DNA from: Voacanga thouarsii
Taxonomy: Eukaryota; Streptophyta; Magnoliopsida; Gentianales; Apocynaceae
NCBI GenBank assembly: GCA_026120185.1
Contig: JANUWF010001479.1
Span: forward strand, 1,612,001 to 1,676,000
DNA length: 64,000 bases
Direction of reading: 5' to 3'
Position numbers and translations under genes: made by a program. How positions within the stretch are numbered: the first letter of the stretch is position 1; every line of letters starts with the position of its first letter. The notes under the pieces were generated by a model, which saw only the letters and a program-made list of their open reading frames with translations, had not been told where the DNA came from and made no database searches. Shown in pieces: positions 36,501-49,695 of the stretch.

Positions 36501-39289
36501 ATCTTATAGAATGCAAAATTTTGCTGCATAAAATCTGGAGCCTATAAATTGTACCTTTTGTACTTCTATGTTTCACAGTATATCTAACCAATGAACTGAA
36601 TATAGGGTTTTCTTTGTTGTAGGAGTGTGGCTTATTGTCCTGGAGCTTTTCCCTGGATTCTGTGTGCAACGGGGATTGTATGAGTTCTCAAAATATGGAG
36701 CTACTGCATTTAAGATGGGGACATATGGGATGCGGTGGCAAATTCTGAGTGATAGTACTAGTGGATTGAGAGAAATTCTAATAATAATGTCGGTGGAATG
36801 GTTGATATTTCTTACTGTAGGATATTATGTTGACCAAGTCCTGTCATCAGGAAGTCGATCTCGAAGAAGTCCTCTGTTTTTCTTCCCAAGCTCTCAGAAG
36901 AGTCCTTTTTGTCTTAAAAAACCTAGTTTGCAAGCCTGGGAATCTCAGGTTCTTGTTCGAGTAGATAAACAGGATATTGATCAAGAGGTAGTCCGAATTT
37001 TGTTTTGCTATTTGTTCTAGAATTGGAAGACATTGAATTATTATTTGATGGAGCAAATTAAAGTGAATATAAAGTTGATTCAACGTCCTTCACAAGTCTT
37101 CAAAACTGCAGCTATAAGAGTACTTGACATTTAACCAAGGATATGTCCTGGCTGGAAATTCAATAGTATTCCTGTGTCTTCTCTCATTGATGCCTATCCT
37201 TACCTCTTGTTTTTTTGGCTTTTCTAGGCAGAGAAGGTCAAAGAGTTACTTAGCAAACCAGATGCAAACTATCCCATTATCTCCTATAACCTGAGAAAAA
37301 CATATCCAGCACAAGGAGGGAATCCTGAGAAACATGCCGTCAAGGGGTTTTCTTTAGCAGTGTCTCGAGGGGAATGTTTTGGCCTTCTAGGTCCAAATGG
37401 TGCTGGCAAAACTTCCATCATTAGCATGGTCAGTCAGTATATAAGAATGTCTGTAAATAATATGATACAAATTTTCATTTCCTTACTGATATACGAGGAA
37501 GTTCTTGTATGTGGTCCTAGTGATTTATTTATTCACTCAATGATTCTGCCATAATCAACAGATGACGGGGCTTACAGAACTGAGCTCTGGGACTGCTTAT
37601 GTTGAGGGTCTGGACTTGAGGACCCAAATGAAGGAGATCCACTCCAGCATGGGAGTTTGCCCACAACATAAGTAAAAAAATCTTTTTCTTTTCTTTTTCC
37701 TTTTTTTTCTCAGGGAATTCTATTTCTATTTTTTTCCCCCACCTTTTGAACAATAAGGAAGAGTTCTCACTGTATTTCTATGTACTGGATATTCTTACAG
37801 CTTGCTTTGGGATTCACTGACTGGAAGAGAGCACTTGTATTTCTATGGTCGTCTTAAAAATCTCAGAGGCCAAGCCTTAAGACGAGTAGGCCAACATAAT
37901 CGTTCTTTCAATTTACCAAGATGGAAACTCACTCTTAGATATGCTAATTATTAATTAAAAAATGGAAAGAGAAGTACAGATGAATGATATATTGATTCAG
38001 CAATTAAAAAAAAAATGTCAGTCGTTGGATTTTGTAAAATGAGAAAGACTCATAATTTTCATGCTTCTTTGCTGTACAATTGCAAACAGGAAGTTGAAGA
38101 TACCCTCAGAAGCGTCAATCTGCTTCAAGGCGAAAATGTCAATAAGCAAGTAAGGCAATATAGTGGAGGAATGAAAAGAAGATTGAGCGTTGCAATATCA
38201 TTAATTGGGCACCCAAAGGTATATCCCAACCTCACTGCACATCATTGCATACACTTTGAGATATATCTATCACAATCATTTTGAACATTTTCAGATTGTG
38301 TATATGGATGAACCCAGCACCGGTCTAGATCCGGCTTCAAAAGACATGCTTTGGGATGTTATAAACAAAGCCAAACAAGATAGAGCAATCATTCTTACAA
38401 GTACATTATTCTTCTGTGCCTTTTACATCCATAATCTGTCTTAAAACATTCAGCATGTTTTTGAGTACTTAATTGTGTCTGTCTCTCTGCTTTTGCATGT
38501 TATGATTTTCCATACTTTTGTTTCTTTACTTTTTCCCTTGTAAACCAACAATGAGAACTCATTGGAATTTACAAAAAGCTGTCTTCTTCAAGATCTAACC
38601 ATTTACTGCCTCAAGATTCCATACAGGCTCTGAACCTCCCCCTCCCTCCCTCTTTTTGATGTTTGAATCCAATAAGTGAAGACCATGTATCCAGTTGAAT
38701 AATACTTATTATAATTATGTTCTCAGCACATTCAATGGAGGAGGCAGAGCACCTCTGTGACCGGATTGGTATTTTTGTGGATGGGAACCTTCAATGCATA
38801 GGTACCCCAGACGAGGTATATACTGGGCTATCATCTAAGCATATTTCAACACGCTTGTAGGTGTTCATTCTGGTTTAACGTCTATGCACAATCAATAAAT
38901 GAGGTTGTTGCATTGTTTCATAAATCAATTTTTTTAGGATGAGTTGAATTCCATACATGTTCTTGCAATAACTGCCTTGGGCAACATTCTTGAAATAACA
39001 GCTTAAACAAAGATATGGAGGAACCTATATATTCACCATGACTACACACCCCGAGCACGAAAGAAACGTGGAAACCATGGTGTATCATCTCTCTCCAAGT
39101 GCCAAGAGAACGTACCATATCGCAGGAACTCAGAAGTTTGAAATCTCCAAAACTGAAGTGAAGCTGTCCGAGTTTTTCCGGGCTGTAATGTCTGCAAAGA
39201 AGAGGTTCAATGTTCAGGCATGGGAGATTGCTGAGACTACTTTGGAGGATGTTTTTGTGAAGGTTGCTAATGAAGCACAAGCTTCTTGA
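30557..39289 (+). CDS. ABCA: Half-size ABC transporter, subfamily A (plant ABCA7-like), 18 exons
   Basis: Probable membrane lipid transporter with one transmembrane domain followed by one nucleotide-binding domain. Exons by conserved reading and GT/AG borders: 30557-30613, 30862-31144, 31299-31378, 31535-31619, 32008-32139, 32240-32358, 33166-33324, 34463-34625, 34705-34830, 34923-35006, 36623-36987, 37228-37428, 37562-37671, 37801-37885, 38090-38218, 38295-38400, 38727-38815, 39002-39289. They sum to 2661 nt, 886 residues, with phases agreeing at every junction. A membrane helix at about 27-44 is followed by a large loop, then about six helices between 289 and 505. NBD: Walker A GPNGAGKT (606-613), Q-loop CPQHN (Gln 653), signature YSGGM (707-711), Walker B IVYMDE (727-732), H-loop His 763. 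LVYEKQQKLRIMMKMHGLGD is a strong plant ABCA hallmark. I see no internal stop. Exon boundaries are predictions; the substrate is unknown. Confidence 0.93.
35580..35873. mobile_element. Stowaway-type MITE in ABCA intron 10
   Basis: This is a 294-bp element with TIRs CTCTCTCTGTCCTAAAAAGG (left) and CTCTCTCCGTCCTAAAAAGG (right, read on the other strand); the match runs on for about 26 bases with one mismatch. It is flanked by TA on both sides (35578-35579, 35874-35875), the Tc1/mariner target duplication. It lies in the 1.6-kb intron 10 and leaves both splice sites untouched. Confidence 0.92.
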
Positions 39290-40239
39290 TTTATTGACCG
39301 GTGATGGACCATGTTAAAATAGTTATTAAAACTTGGGTATAGGCCAAATTTCCCTATATTATTCTAATTTGGACAGGCACTATATATATTGGGAATTGAT
39401 GTTCCCAAGTTAACTTATTTTCATCTCTTCTAAACCATGCCCGAAATATGAAAAGTTCTGGACTTTGTTTGATCTCCAGGATACATGGCAGTACCTACGT
39501 TGTTTCTTTGGGAAATTCTTTTGTCTCAAATACTTTAAACTCCATTCAAAATTTAAAAATGTTTTAATTCTCTGAAATATTAAATTTTATTAATTTTGTT
39601 AACCCTATTTTTCATTCACAAAAGAAGGAGATGGGGAAGGAGCTCTTACTTCCATTAAGAAAGAAAAGTAAATAAAATTTACTTATATCTTATTTAATTT
39701 GGGTAGAAAGAAAATAAATAGTAAATATTATCTTGATTTATAGTATGTTTGGCCAAAATAAAAGGAGAGAAGAAAAGGGAAAGTAATATTTGGGTTAGGA
39801 ATAAGAAATGCATAGAGGAAATAAATTAGCATGAGAGGCTTTCCTCAACATATTGAAAAGTAAATTAAGAAAGTATTTGTCTTTTATTTTCCTTTTATCT
39901 AACCCAATAAAATAAAAGTAAATTAAATTTACTTTTCCAATTAAAAGAAAAGGTTCCCCTCCTCTTCCCTCTCCTTTGTGAATTACATCACACTTCATCC
40001 ATATGTAAACATACTATTTTTCTGATGGAAAAGAGACATTTTATAGTTTACTTGCTCTTTCTTTCCTAATCAAATGAAATCACCTATTTGTCTTTAAATT
40101 TACACCTCCTCTTATTTCCTCCCTCATTTTATCTTAATCAAATATATTATGTTCTCAGAATGAACAAAACTTGGTGGTATTGCAGGATTTCTTTTCAAAG
40201 ATAAGTCTTTATATTTTTAAGCTCCTCGGCTCCCAAGTT
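39290..40239. other. Intergenic, ABCA 3' flank to tRNA gene
   Basis: No gene is visible. The 3' UTR and poly(A) site of the ABCA gene must fall in the first few hundred bases, but no single strong aataaa signal stands out. Confidence 0.6.
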
Positions 40240-40321
40240 GTCGATATGTCCGAGTGGTTAAGGAGACAGACTTGAAATCTGTTGGGCTTCGCCCGCGCAG
40301 GTTCGAACCCTGCTGTCGACG
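40240..40321 (+). tRNA. tRNA-Ser(UGA): tRNA-Ser (anticodon UGA)
   Basis: An 82-nt gene. The acceptor stem GTCGATA pairs with TGTCGAC (one T-G wobble) with discriminator G at 40321. The anticodon stem CAGAC...is centred on TGA at 40273-40275 (stem agaCt/AatCt with loop cttgaaa). A long variable arm (ttgggcttcgccc) marks class II serine tRNA. The B box ggttcgaaccc is at 40300-40310. No intron and no encoded CCA, as expected for a nuclear plant tRNA. A T-rich run (about 40360) may end transcription. Confidence 0.95.
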
Positions 40322-40881
40322 TGCCAGCGAAAGTATTTTTGGCTTACATGCCATCGATTTTTTTCTTTTTTTTTAAAGGAAAACTTCATTCAGGACGACC
40401 TGATTCATTTTGATTATTTTCGCAACCCTTTTGGCAAACTTTTGATGTTTCTGCCCTTAATAAAGAAAGTTTTAAAGTTCAAAGATAAATAAAATATAAT
40501 ACGATATTCAAATAACAACTGAATTCTTTTCAATTCTAATATCTAAACATAATAATTTTGGTAAAAATATCTCATGTGACAACATACATCCAATTTTCCA
40601 AGGAGGTGAGAAAATTTGTCCATTTCCCTACATTTCCCTATACAAATTAAGCCATAAAAATGTACATGATCGGCTCTAGAGCCTTAAGAAAAATACAAAA
40701 ACATGCCAAATATCTATCTATAAAGATATACAAGAAAATAGAAGTTTGGACTGTTCCATGCCTATCGTTGGGCACAATAACTGGTCTGTGTTAGAATCGG
40801 GTTTGAATAGATATCAATCTAACTCAAATTGAAGTTTTATTTTAATTTAAATAATTTTTATTTGTTAAAAACTTTTATATA
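40322..40881. other. Intergenic, tRNA to hAT element
   Basis: AT-rich sequence without a visible gene. Confidence 0.6.
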
Positions 40882-40889
40882 CTCACAAT

Positions 40890-41060
40890 TAGAATTGTGT
40901 TCGAATATGAACGAATCGAGTATTGAATTTTCGAACTAAAGTTCGGACTTACTCGAACACTATTCGAATTCGTTCATTTATTAATCGAGTTCAGATTCGT
41001 GTTCGAGTTCATTCGTTTATTCTTTAATAATATTCATGTTCGTTCGAGTCCGAAAAACTT
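40890..41060. repeat. hAT left terminus and subterminal repeats
   Basis: Repeated gttcga, ttcgtt and cgaac motifs in both orientations start at the TIR (TAGAATTGTGTTCGAA). Confidence 0.75.
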
Positions 41061-41916
41061 GATTAGTATTCGTGTTCGAATTATTCGTTTGTTTATTTTG
41101 TATTTTTCATTCAGAAATTTTAAAAAATAATAATTTCAAAATTCATTAAAAAATCAAATTTAAACATTTACAATACATCAATAATTATATTTTTAAAATA
41201 CAACAAAATAAAACAAAACTAAAGTACAAACATTTTTAACATTACATAATTCTATAGTCCTACAACAAAATTACAACAAACTAAAATTAATTAATAGCCA
41301 TAAAATACCATCAAATAATTAAAAATCTCTCTTAAAAACACTCCATAAGAAGAACTTCAAACATAGGCACCATCACTCTTCAAGAAACAACTTGTTCTAT
41401 TGCATTATAGTTCCTGAAATTTCACGAAATTAAAAATATTAATTTAACACAAAATTTTAACTCTCTGAATAAAAAATCTACACAAAATTAGCTATAATAT
41501 TAACTAGTGGGCAAGTTGAGAGCTAAAGTTTTATGATATCAAGTTTACTGAAGCACAAGGAAATTCAGAGAAAAAGAACAAATGACAATAGCAGAAGAAA
41601 CTATAAAGCATATCTAGAGTGAACAAAGTGACTTCCTCTTCCTAATCACAATTTTCTGTATATATTCATTTTCCAGCATTAAGACTTTATACCTGAAAAC
41701 AATATCCCGCAGAGTTTTGCTCCCCAAAACCAATCCATCTCAAGAAAACTATGTACACAAAATTGAGCAAACAAAATCATGTTACTATACAAACACAAAC
41801 ACAACTGTGTATTTAATGAACAAAGGCAAGATATGTTAACATCAGCCTAAACAGAACATAATTACATGTATAAATTAAACAAAATTTACCAAATTATAAC
41901 TTACTAAATGGCAACT

Positions 41917-42484
41917 TTAATCCACTATTGCAGGAAGCATAATTTCTTTAAAAGAAACTTGTTCATCATCATCCTACAAAAAAACATATAAATTAGTATA
42001 TATGATATGAGCAATATACTACATAAATTTTTTTTATCACACTAACCTTTGATCGCTTTTTAAGCCCATGAAAATTTCGTACCAATCAGATGAGCATAGG
42101 AGCATCTCTACCGTATCAACAGACATTGAGGCACGACAATTATCAAACCCCCCCCCCCAGCACTAAAAGTTGCTTCAGAAGTTACAGTAGTAATAGGAAT
42201 AGCTAATAATTCGCATGCCATCCTAGCCAATCTAGAATATTTTGATTGATTCACCCTCTACCAATCTAAGGCATCAAAATGAATACTTGAATCACAAATA
42301 TAGACACTTTCTTCAAGATAAATATCTAATTCTGATTTCACATATTGAACAGTCTCTACTTGTTTAATAAACTATTCAAATTTAACCTTCCAAGTGATGA
42401 TACTCCTTCCAATTCCTTGAGAATCAATGCTATTTATTAGATGAAGCTCTCTCTCCTCTTGTACTTGTTTTTGAATTTTGTCCA
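41917..42484 (-). pseudogene. hAT transposase C-terminal block
   Basis: Dimerisation domain with VYICDSSIHFDALDW, an in-frame stop, then MACELLAIPITTVTSEATFS, followed by a probable intron (about 42048-41990) and the last codons. A run of 10 C (42149-42158) lies in the reading SAGGGG. Confidence 0.85.
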
Positions 42485-44543
42485 TGTAAATACCCAACCC
42501 AATTTATTTTGGGTCTTGTATTTTGACCGATCTATAATGTGATTCTCTTTATTATGGCACATGAGATAGCCCATAGGCTTTAGGGGTCATAGGAGATTTA
42601 TTTAACTTGAGGGGATATGTTTGTTATTTAATATTTTTGAAGGTTAAACCTACGTCTTAATCTCAACGATGTTCTTTAGTTTTTATCATCAGTTGCCCAG
42701 AATGATCATTCAAAGGTTCTAGACTCTGGGGGAGAAAACTCTAAGTTTCTTCAATCTTGAAGGTGAGTTCTATGGATTTTGACTTTTAATTCAGTTAGAG
42801 ATTAAAAAGTAAATATTAGGAGGTTCTCTTCCTCTTTATTTCTAGAATTCTAGAGAATAAGGTTAATTGATTCATTGGATGTTAGTTCCTTTAATTGATG
42901 TTGGTATTGTATGGTTTGATATTAGAGAGCGATTGTATTGAGTGATTGGTTTGAATTGGAGATTTTAGTCTGACTTCTGAGGTAAGGAGTTTTGACATCT
43001 TCTATTTTTAAGAATACTATGAATGTTATTTTCTGTACAAATTGGGAATTGAGTTTAGCTATTTTGGTTTGGTTTTGAATAATATGATTATGTGTATTGT
43101 GTATGATATGTGTGTAATGGCTCATGGGTCTAGGAGATGGAGAGGAAGAACATGTTCTAAAATATATGTGTGACTGAAATGCCTCTCAATCAATAAGAAA
43201 TCTCAGTTTGGCCTCCTTAGTAGGACAAACAGCCAGGACGGATATCAATTATTCTCTTTCTAATCTAAAATTCATGAGCTTATGTTTGTTATATGTTGAG
43301 GATATATTCAGTTTAAGTTTCTATTCTCAAAGTTTGGAGAAAAGAAAAAAAAAAGGTTTCAAAGGTTTTACTATGAAAGTTATGTGTGTTGTGTTTGTGG
43401 AAAAATGTACCTCACTGGTAGATGGAATTGAATTGTTCTAAATCTTAATTTGTCCTATGTAACTACCTTTCTGTGTGAGTGGAATCGCTTCCATTCCTTC
43501 ACATCGTTTGGCTTGAAAAAGGAAAAAAAAATGATGACGAGGTGCTTCTATTTCGTTTGAACGAAGTGCTTGGTTTTTTGTTGTTTTAGCTTTTGTACAC
43601 TCTTTAACAAAACTGTTTTTGGTGTAGAAGGAAAAGAAATGGTTTTAGTCCTTTGGCCATAGTCCGTACAAGTTAATTGTTCTGCAGAATTTTGTTTGTG
43701 TGGGGACAGCTAATGTCCCCTCACAAAAAAAAAAAAAAAAAAAGAAGTCTTCCATTTTGTTTGGATGTTGATCACAGGAAGCATGTGGAATTGGTTTTGA
43801 CATGGGGACTATTGGAGTCCCCACAATTGATTGCAAGATGATTGAGGCCCATGATGGTGGGCCATTTCAATGGACCTCAATAATTATTTTTAAAAAATTA
43901 AATTATTTTATATTATTTTTCTTGCTCTATTTTTGAGCCTAACTTGTTTTGTTTTAGAATTGGGCTAAGTTAATTAGTTTTACTTTAGAATTGAATAAAA
44001 CTTTTATTCTATTTTATTTTTTAATTATTTTTTCAGTTCTATCTAACCATTTGGTACTATTTGATGTATTTTATTTAAAAAATATTATATGTAACATACT
44101 CTTTTCCAAGAAGATGTTTGGATTGCTTATTGAGTTTGTGTAACTCACTCCATTTAACATTTCATAGATTTTGATCAAGAATATGAAGAGAATTATAGAG
44201 ACGGATGGAATTAGATTATACTTTTAGGTTGATTGACTTTTTGAGGGTTTTATTTATTATTATTACTTTGGGTTAGACTGTGTTATTCTTGTTAATCTTT
44301 AGTTAAGGGTGAGCAAGACATTGGTTGTATTAAAGGTTTTATATTTTGTTCATGAGATTTTATTGTAAGTCCTAAATGTTTTTTTTTTCAGGATGTATAA
44401 TTTTATTTTCTTTAGAGATAATTAATTTCAATTAAAGTGATTTCTTTGAGTTAGAAGCTTGGTGTCTCCTTAGAGATGCTGTCATATAACGTTTCGGGTA
44501 CGGACTTGGGTTCTATATTCAGTTTCGGATTTGGGACGTTACA
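42485..44543 (+). repeat. Gypsy 5' LTR (LTR1, 2059 bp)
   Basis: Starts TGTAAATACCCAACC and ends GACGTTACA. It is colinear with 49696-51825 and 54158-56214 but is the most divergent of the three. Confidence 0.88.
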
Positions 44544-44548
44544 TTTAG

Positions 44549-44559
44549 TGGTATCAGAT
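44549..44559 (+). promoter_or_regulatory. Gypsy primer-binding site
   Basis: tggtatcagat, five bases after LTR1, matches the initiator-Met-tRNA type site with its last bases changed. Confidence 0.8.
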
Positions 44560-44814
44560 AAACTAGGTCCATGATCCTTAATATTAAGTTATGATTTACT
44601 ACGAATCCTAGGACATAATAGGATATCAGAATTTTTATGTCCAACTGTTATTGTTTATTATTAGTAAATTTATTTATTTATTTGATGATTTTTTTCTCTT
44701 AATTATTTTATCTACCTATTTGTTTATTTATTTATTTATTATTTATTTATTATTTATTTTTATTATTTATCCTTGTAATATTAATTATCACATAATTACT
44801 TATTATAGGTGCGA

Positions 44815-46012
44815 GATAGATGGCATGTGAGGGAAGGTATGAATGGTGAGGGTCTTAATAGTGAATCGGATGACATGAACGTACTATTGGCTGAATGGAG
44901 ATGAAGAATACCACGTCAATCGATAGGTGGAACCAGTCAGCATGTACCAATGCCACCTACTGGGCTTCCTCCACAAGTTACACCAACAGTTATGCCAATG
45001 CCAATGGCACCTAAATTAATAGAGATTTTAAACATAATAGCACAGGTTATGCAAAATCAACAGCAGGTGCAGCAAGAATAACAGAGGTTGCAGCGAGAGC
45101 AGGAACAAAGGTAACAGATACTGACATTGGGGCTGAGAGCACACTATGAATGACTTAAGAAGGTGGGGACGCCTACTTTTGATGGAACTGTAGATCCATT
45201 AAAGGAGAGCAAGTGGTTGGAAGAATTAGAGAAAAATTTTGAGATTCTAGAGATACCTGATGATGTCAAGCCAAAAATAATACCTCTATTCCTGGTTGGA
45301 GATGCAAATTAGTGGTGGAGAGGGGCAAAACCAACGTATACTCAGGGTGATAAATCTATGACTTGGGAGGTATTCAAGAAGGTATTTCTCAATCACTACT
45401 TCCCTGTGGCAATCAGATTACAGAAGCAGAATGAATTCTTTGACTTAGTATAGATAGAAGGGATTAGTGTGGTTTACTATTCATCAATATTTAATGTATT
45501 GGGGTACTTTGCACTAGAGATCATGGCCAGTGAAACACTTAAGCTGCAACGGTTTGAAAGTGGACTACAATGGAGAATCAAGGATCAGCTATCCTCGATG
45601 CCCTTGAAGAACTATGAAGAATCCTATACCAGGTGTCTACACCTTGAGGCAAAGATTAAGAAAGGTGATGTTGAAAGGGAGAAAAAGAGACTTAGACCTA
45701 TATTTAGTTAAGGTCAGGGTTCAAGACTAGCGGGACCATCAGTAGCAAAAATACATCCACTGCCCAAGACTACTCCAATAACAGCTTCTTATGATAAAAA
45801 GAAGCTTTGTGAAATTTGTCAGCATACACATCCCGATGAATGCAGATGGAAGATTGGGACTTATTTCAAGTGTGGAAAGATAGGGTATCGCATTGGGGAA
45901 TATCTAATGATGACTCGAGAAGTACCAAGACCTGCTACTCAACAAGTCACGAGGCCAGCAGAGCAAAATAAGCTGAATGCTAAGGTTTTTGCACTGACTT
46001 AACAGGAGGCTT
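44815..46012 (+). pseudogene. Gypsy gag remnant
   Basis: Contains TPTFDGTVDPLKESKWLEEL, IIPLFLVGDAN, a stop, WWRGAKP and TWEVFKKVFLNHYFP, the standard gypsy gag core, then SGLQWRIKDQLSSMPLKNYE (45469-45711). A zinc-knuckle region near 45820-45900 reads CEICQHTHPDEC and later YFKCGKIGYRIGEY, where several Cys/His ligands have become Tyr. Several in-frame stops. Confidence 0.8.
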
Positions 46013-48891
46013 AAACTGCAGATAATGTGGTTATAAGTACCCTACTAATTAATTTTGTACCAATTTTGACCCTCTTTAATTGTGATACCACCTATTCTTT
46101 TGTATCTCAATGTTTTGCCAAAACTCTAAAATTAGCCCATACCCTTTAGTTGATCCTTTTCATATATCTATTCCTAGTGAAAAAGTTTTAGCCTCCAAGC
46201 TTATGTTGAGGAGATGTAGGGTAGAGATTGGAAATGAAGTGTTAGATGCTGATCTCATCTAAATTCCAATGGTAGATTTTGATGTGATTCTTGGAATGGA
46301 TTGGCTTTCTCGCAACTGTGCAATGATCGATTACAAGGGCAAAAAGGTAAATTTTGCAATTTTAGGGAAAAACGAATTCTATTTTCTAGGAGGTTTGGAG
46401 AAGCGTATAGGCAAGTTAAAACCAATCATATCAGCCATAAAGGTATGAAGAGGTCTTCAAAAAGGATATAAAAGTTTCTTAGCTTACGCATTGGATACTC
46501 GGAAGAAGTGACAAACATTTGAAGACATACCAGTGGCGTGTGACTTTCCAAATGTATTTTCGAAAGAATTACCAGGACTACCCCCTGAGTGAGAAGTAGA
46601 GTTTGAGATGGTTTTGATACCAGGAGCTAAACCGATCTCGAAGGCTTCGTACAGAATTTACACCTGCTGAATTATGAGAATTAAAGACTCAATTACAAGA
46701 ATTATTATATATGGGGTTTATACACCTAAGCATGTCCTTGTGGGAAGCTCCAATTTTGTTTGTGAAGAAAAATGATAGTAGTATGAGACTTTGCATTAAC
46801 TACCGCAAATTTAATAAGATCACTATCAATAATCGATACCTTTACACCGGATAGATTATCTCTTTGATCAGCTGAAAGGTGCTTGTGTGTTTTCTAAGAT
46901 TGACTTGCACTCTAGATATCATCAATTAAGAATTAAGGTATAAGATATATCCAAAAAGTGCTTTTCGTACTCATTAAGGACATTATAAGTTTTTAGTCAT
47001 GCCATTTGGAATGACTAATGTCCCAGTAGCATTTATAGACCTGATGAACTGGGTCTTCAAGCCTCAGTTAGACAAATTTGTAGTAGTGTTTATTAATGAC
47101 ATTCTGATATATTCGTCATTCGAAGAAAAGCATGCGGAACACTTGAAAGTGGTTTTACAGATTTTGCAAAAGAAGAAATTGTATGTGAATTTTAGCAAGA
47201 GTGAATTTTAACTCAGGAGTACTACTTTCTTGGGTCATATCATATTTAAGAATGGAGCAGCTATAGATCCTAAGAAAATGGAAGTCATTGTAAATTAGGC
47301 TAGACCAACTAATGCATCTGTAGTGAGAAGTTTCTTGGGGTTAGTTAGGTATTATCGGAAGTTTGTGGAGGACATTTCTAAAATATCAAGACCGTCAACT
47401 CGACTTACCCAAGAAAAGACCAAGTTTGAGTGGAGTTCAGCATGTGGGGCAAGTTTTCAAGAGTTGAAGAAAAGATTGACATCCGCACTTGTACTTATAC
47501 TACCATCTGGATCAAGAGATTTTGTAATCTATAGTGATGCGTCAAAGAATGATTTAGGGTGTGTGCTAATGCAGAATGGGAATGTCATAGCTTATGTATC
47601 AAGATAATTAAAGCCTTACGAGTGAAATTATCTCACTCACGATCTTGAGCTAGCTGTAGTGGTTTTTACTTTGAAAATTTAGAGGCACTACCTATATGGA
47701 GAGCCCTGTGAGGTATTTACGGACCATCAAAATTTGAAATATCTATTTACTCAAAAGGAACATAATATGCATCAACGAAGATGGTTAAAACTGCTTAAGG
47801 ATTATGATTTAAAGATCAACTATTACCTGGGAAAAGCAAACAAAGTAGCTGATGCCTTAAGTCGGAAGAACAATGCCCTAGCAACTATGATCACTCAATA
47901 GAAGCAATTGATATTAGAATTTGAGAAATTGGAGATAGAAGTAGGAAGATCTGCGAAGGGATATTTAGAAGCTTTGACATTGCAACTAACCTTAGTGGAA
48001 TGTATAAAGAGTGTCTAAGGTATGGATGCTAGTTTAGAGATGAGGAAGAAGGAAGTCTGTGATGATCAGCAGATAGACTTCCAAATTCATGATGATGGGA
48101 GTTTCAAATTTAGTGGAAGATTATGTGTACCTAACAATCCAAGTTTAAAAGTTGAAATCTTGAAAGAAACACATAACTCTAAGTTGTCAATACATCCCGG
48201 TGGTACTAAAATATATAGAAACTTGAAAAGAAACGTTTGGTAGAGCAGAATGAAGAAGGAGATAGCGAAATATATTTTTCGGTGTATGGTATGTCAACAA
48301 GTGAAGGTTGAACATCAAAGATCGGGAGGATTGCTAAAACCTTTAGATATACTCGTATAGAAATGGGAACATATCATTATGGATTTTGTTTTTAGGTTGT
48401 TAAGATCAAGGTTAGGAAATGATACTATTTAGGTGATTGTAGATAGACTGACTAAGTCTCGTGCATTTCTTGTCAATGAAGGCTACATGTAACTATGGAT
48501 GAGTTGACAAAGATGTATATAGATGAAATAGTGCGATTATATGGCATAGCAATTAGCATCGTGTTTGACAGGGATTCACGGTTTGTTTCACGATTCTAGA
48601 AGAGCTTTAATAAAGTTATGGGGAATACGGTAGCACTTAGCACTACATTTCACCCACAAATTGATGGGCAATCCGAACGTACTATTCAAACGTTGGAGGA
48701 TATGTTGCAGGCATGTGTGATGGATTTCAAGGATAGTTGGGTTGATCATTTGATGTTGATAGAATTCTTTTATAATAATAGTTATCAAACAAGTATTGGG
48801 ATGGCTCCATATGAGGCATTATATGGGAGGAGGTGTAATTTACCAGAGTGCTAGGATGATATGGGTGAGAGGATAATTACTGGACCGAAAT

Positions 48892-49134
48892 TAGTACAAA
48901 TCACCTTAGAGAAAGTGTCATTGATCCGCGAGTAAATTAAGGTAACACAAGATAGATAAACGAGTTGGGTAGACAGCAAAAGGTAACCATTGGAGTTTAA
49001 GGTGTATCTTCGAATTTCTCCTACTAAGGGAGTGATGAGATTTGGAAAGAGTGAAAAGTTAAATCCACGTTTTGTAGATCCTTACGAGATTTTAGAAAGA
49101 GTTAACGAACTTGCTTATAGTTTAGCTTTATCAC
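48892..49134 (+). repeat. 243-bp tandem repeat, unit 1
   Basis: Runs from tagtacaaatcacc to gctttatcac. The unit repeats directly at 49135-49377 with a dozen or so differences. The duplicated copy of this region at 53580-53850 has only one unit. Confidence 0.9.
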
Positions 49135-49377
49135 TAGTACAAATCACCTTAGAGAAAGTGTCATTGATCCGCGAGTAAATTAAGGCAACATAAGATAGAT
49201 AAAAGAGTTGGGTAGACAACAAAAGGTAACTATTGGAGTTTAAGGTGTATCTCCGAATTTCTCCTACTAAGGGGGTGATGAGGTTTGGAAAGAGTGAAAA
49301 GTTAAGTCCACGTTTTGTAGATCCCTACGAGATCCTAGAAAAAGTTAAAGAACTTGCTTATAGTTTGGCTTTATCAC
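49135..49377 (+). repeat. 243-bp tandem repeat, unit 2
   Basis: Its coding phrase (SPRFVDPYEILEKVKEL) is identical to the single unit of the second segmental copy, whereas unit 1 reads NPRFVDPYEILERVNEL. Confidence 0.9.
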
Positions 49378-49684
49378 CAGCACTGTCTAAGGTGCATGAC
49401 ATTTTCCATGTTTCTTAATTGAGGAGGTACATTTCAAATCCAAGTCATGTGTTAAAGGTTGGACCATTGAAAGTGACTGAAAACTTGTCGTACGCAGAGA
49501 TTCTTTTGAGGATTGTAGATCATAACGAGTAGATGTTACGAAGACGTATCATCCCCTATGTTAAGGTCTAGTGGACAAATCATATACCTCGCGAATATAG
49601 GAGTTGGAGGAGGATATGCGCAAGAAGTATCCTTCTTTGTTTGACCTGAAAGGTACGTATAAATTTCGAGGACGAAACTTTTGT

Positions 49685-49695
49685 AAGGGGTGGAA
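49685..49695 (+). promoter_or_regulatory. Gypsy polypurine tract
   Basis: aaggggtggaa directly before LTR2. The same tract with one extra G precedes LTR3. Confidence 0.75.

Larger units (their letters stand above)
46013..49695 (+). pseudogene. Gypsy pol remnant
   Basis: Protease-like segment VDFDVILGMDWLSRN near 46270. [17 protein letters not shown] (46790), then [12 protein letters not shown] and [10 protein letters not shown] (47089-47118), where the catalytic FIDD/YVDD box has Asn for its first Asp. RNase H: RDFVIYSDASKNDLGCVL (47515). Integrase: a decayed HHCC region near 48175-48300 and ALSTTFHPQIDGQSERTIQT (48640) with the catalytic Glu region, then FKVYLRISPTKGVMRFGKSE. At least ten stops interrupt it. 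A 243-bp tandem duplication (48892-49377) lies in the C-terminal part. Confidence 0.85.

Noticed and set aside
43208..43441. Open stretch in LTR1, repeated at 54809-55042, that could be an LTR-encoded protein
   Set aside because: It lies inside gypsy LTRs and is repeated only because the LTRs are; composition is not protein-like and LTR2 breaks the frame.
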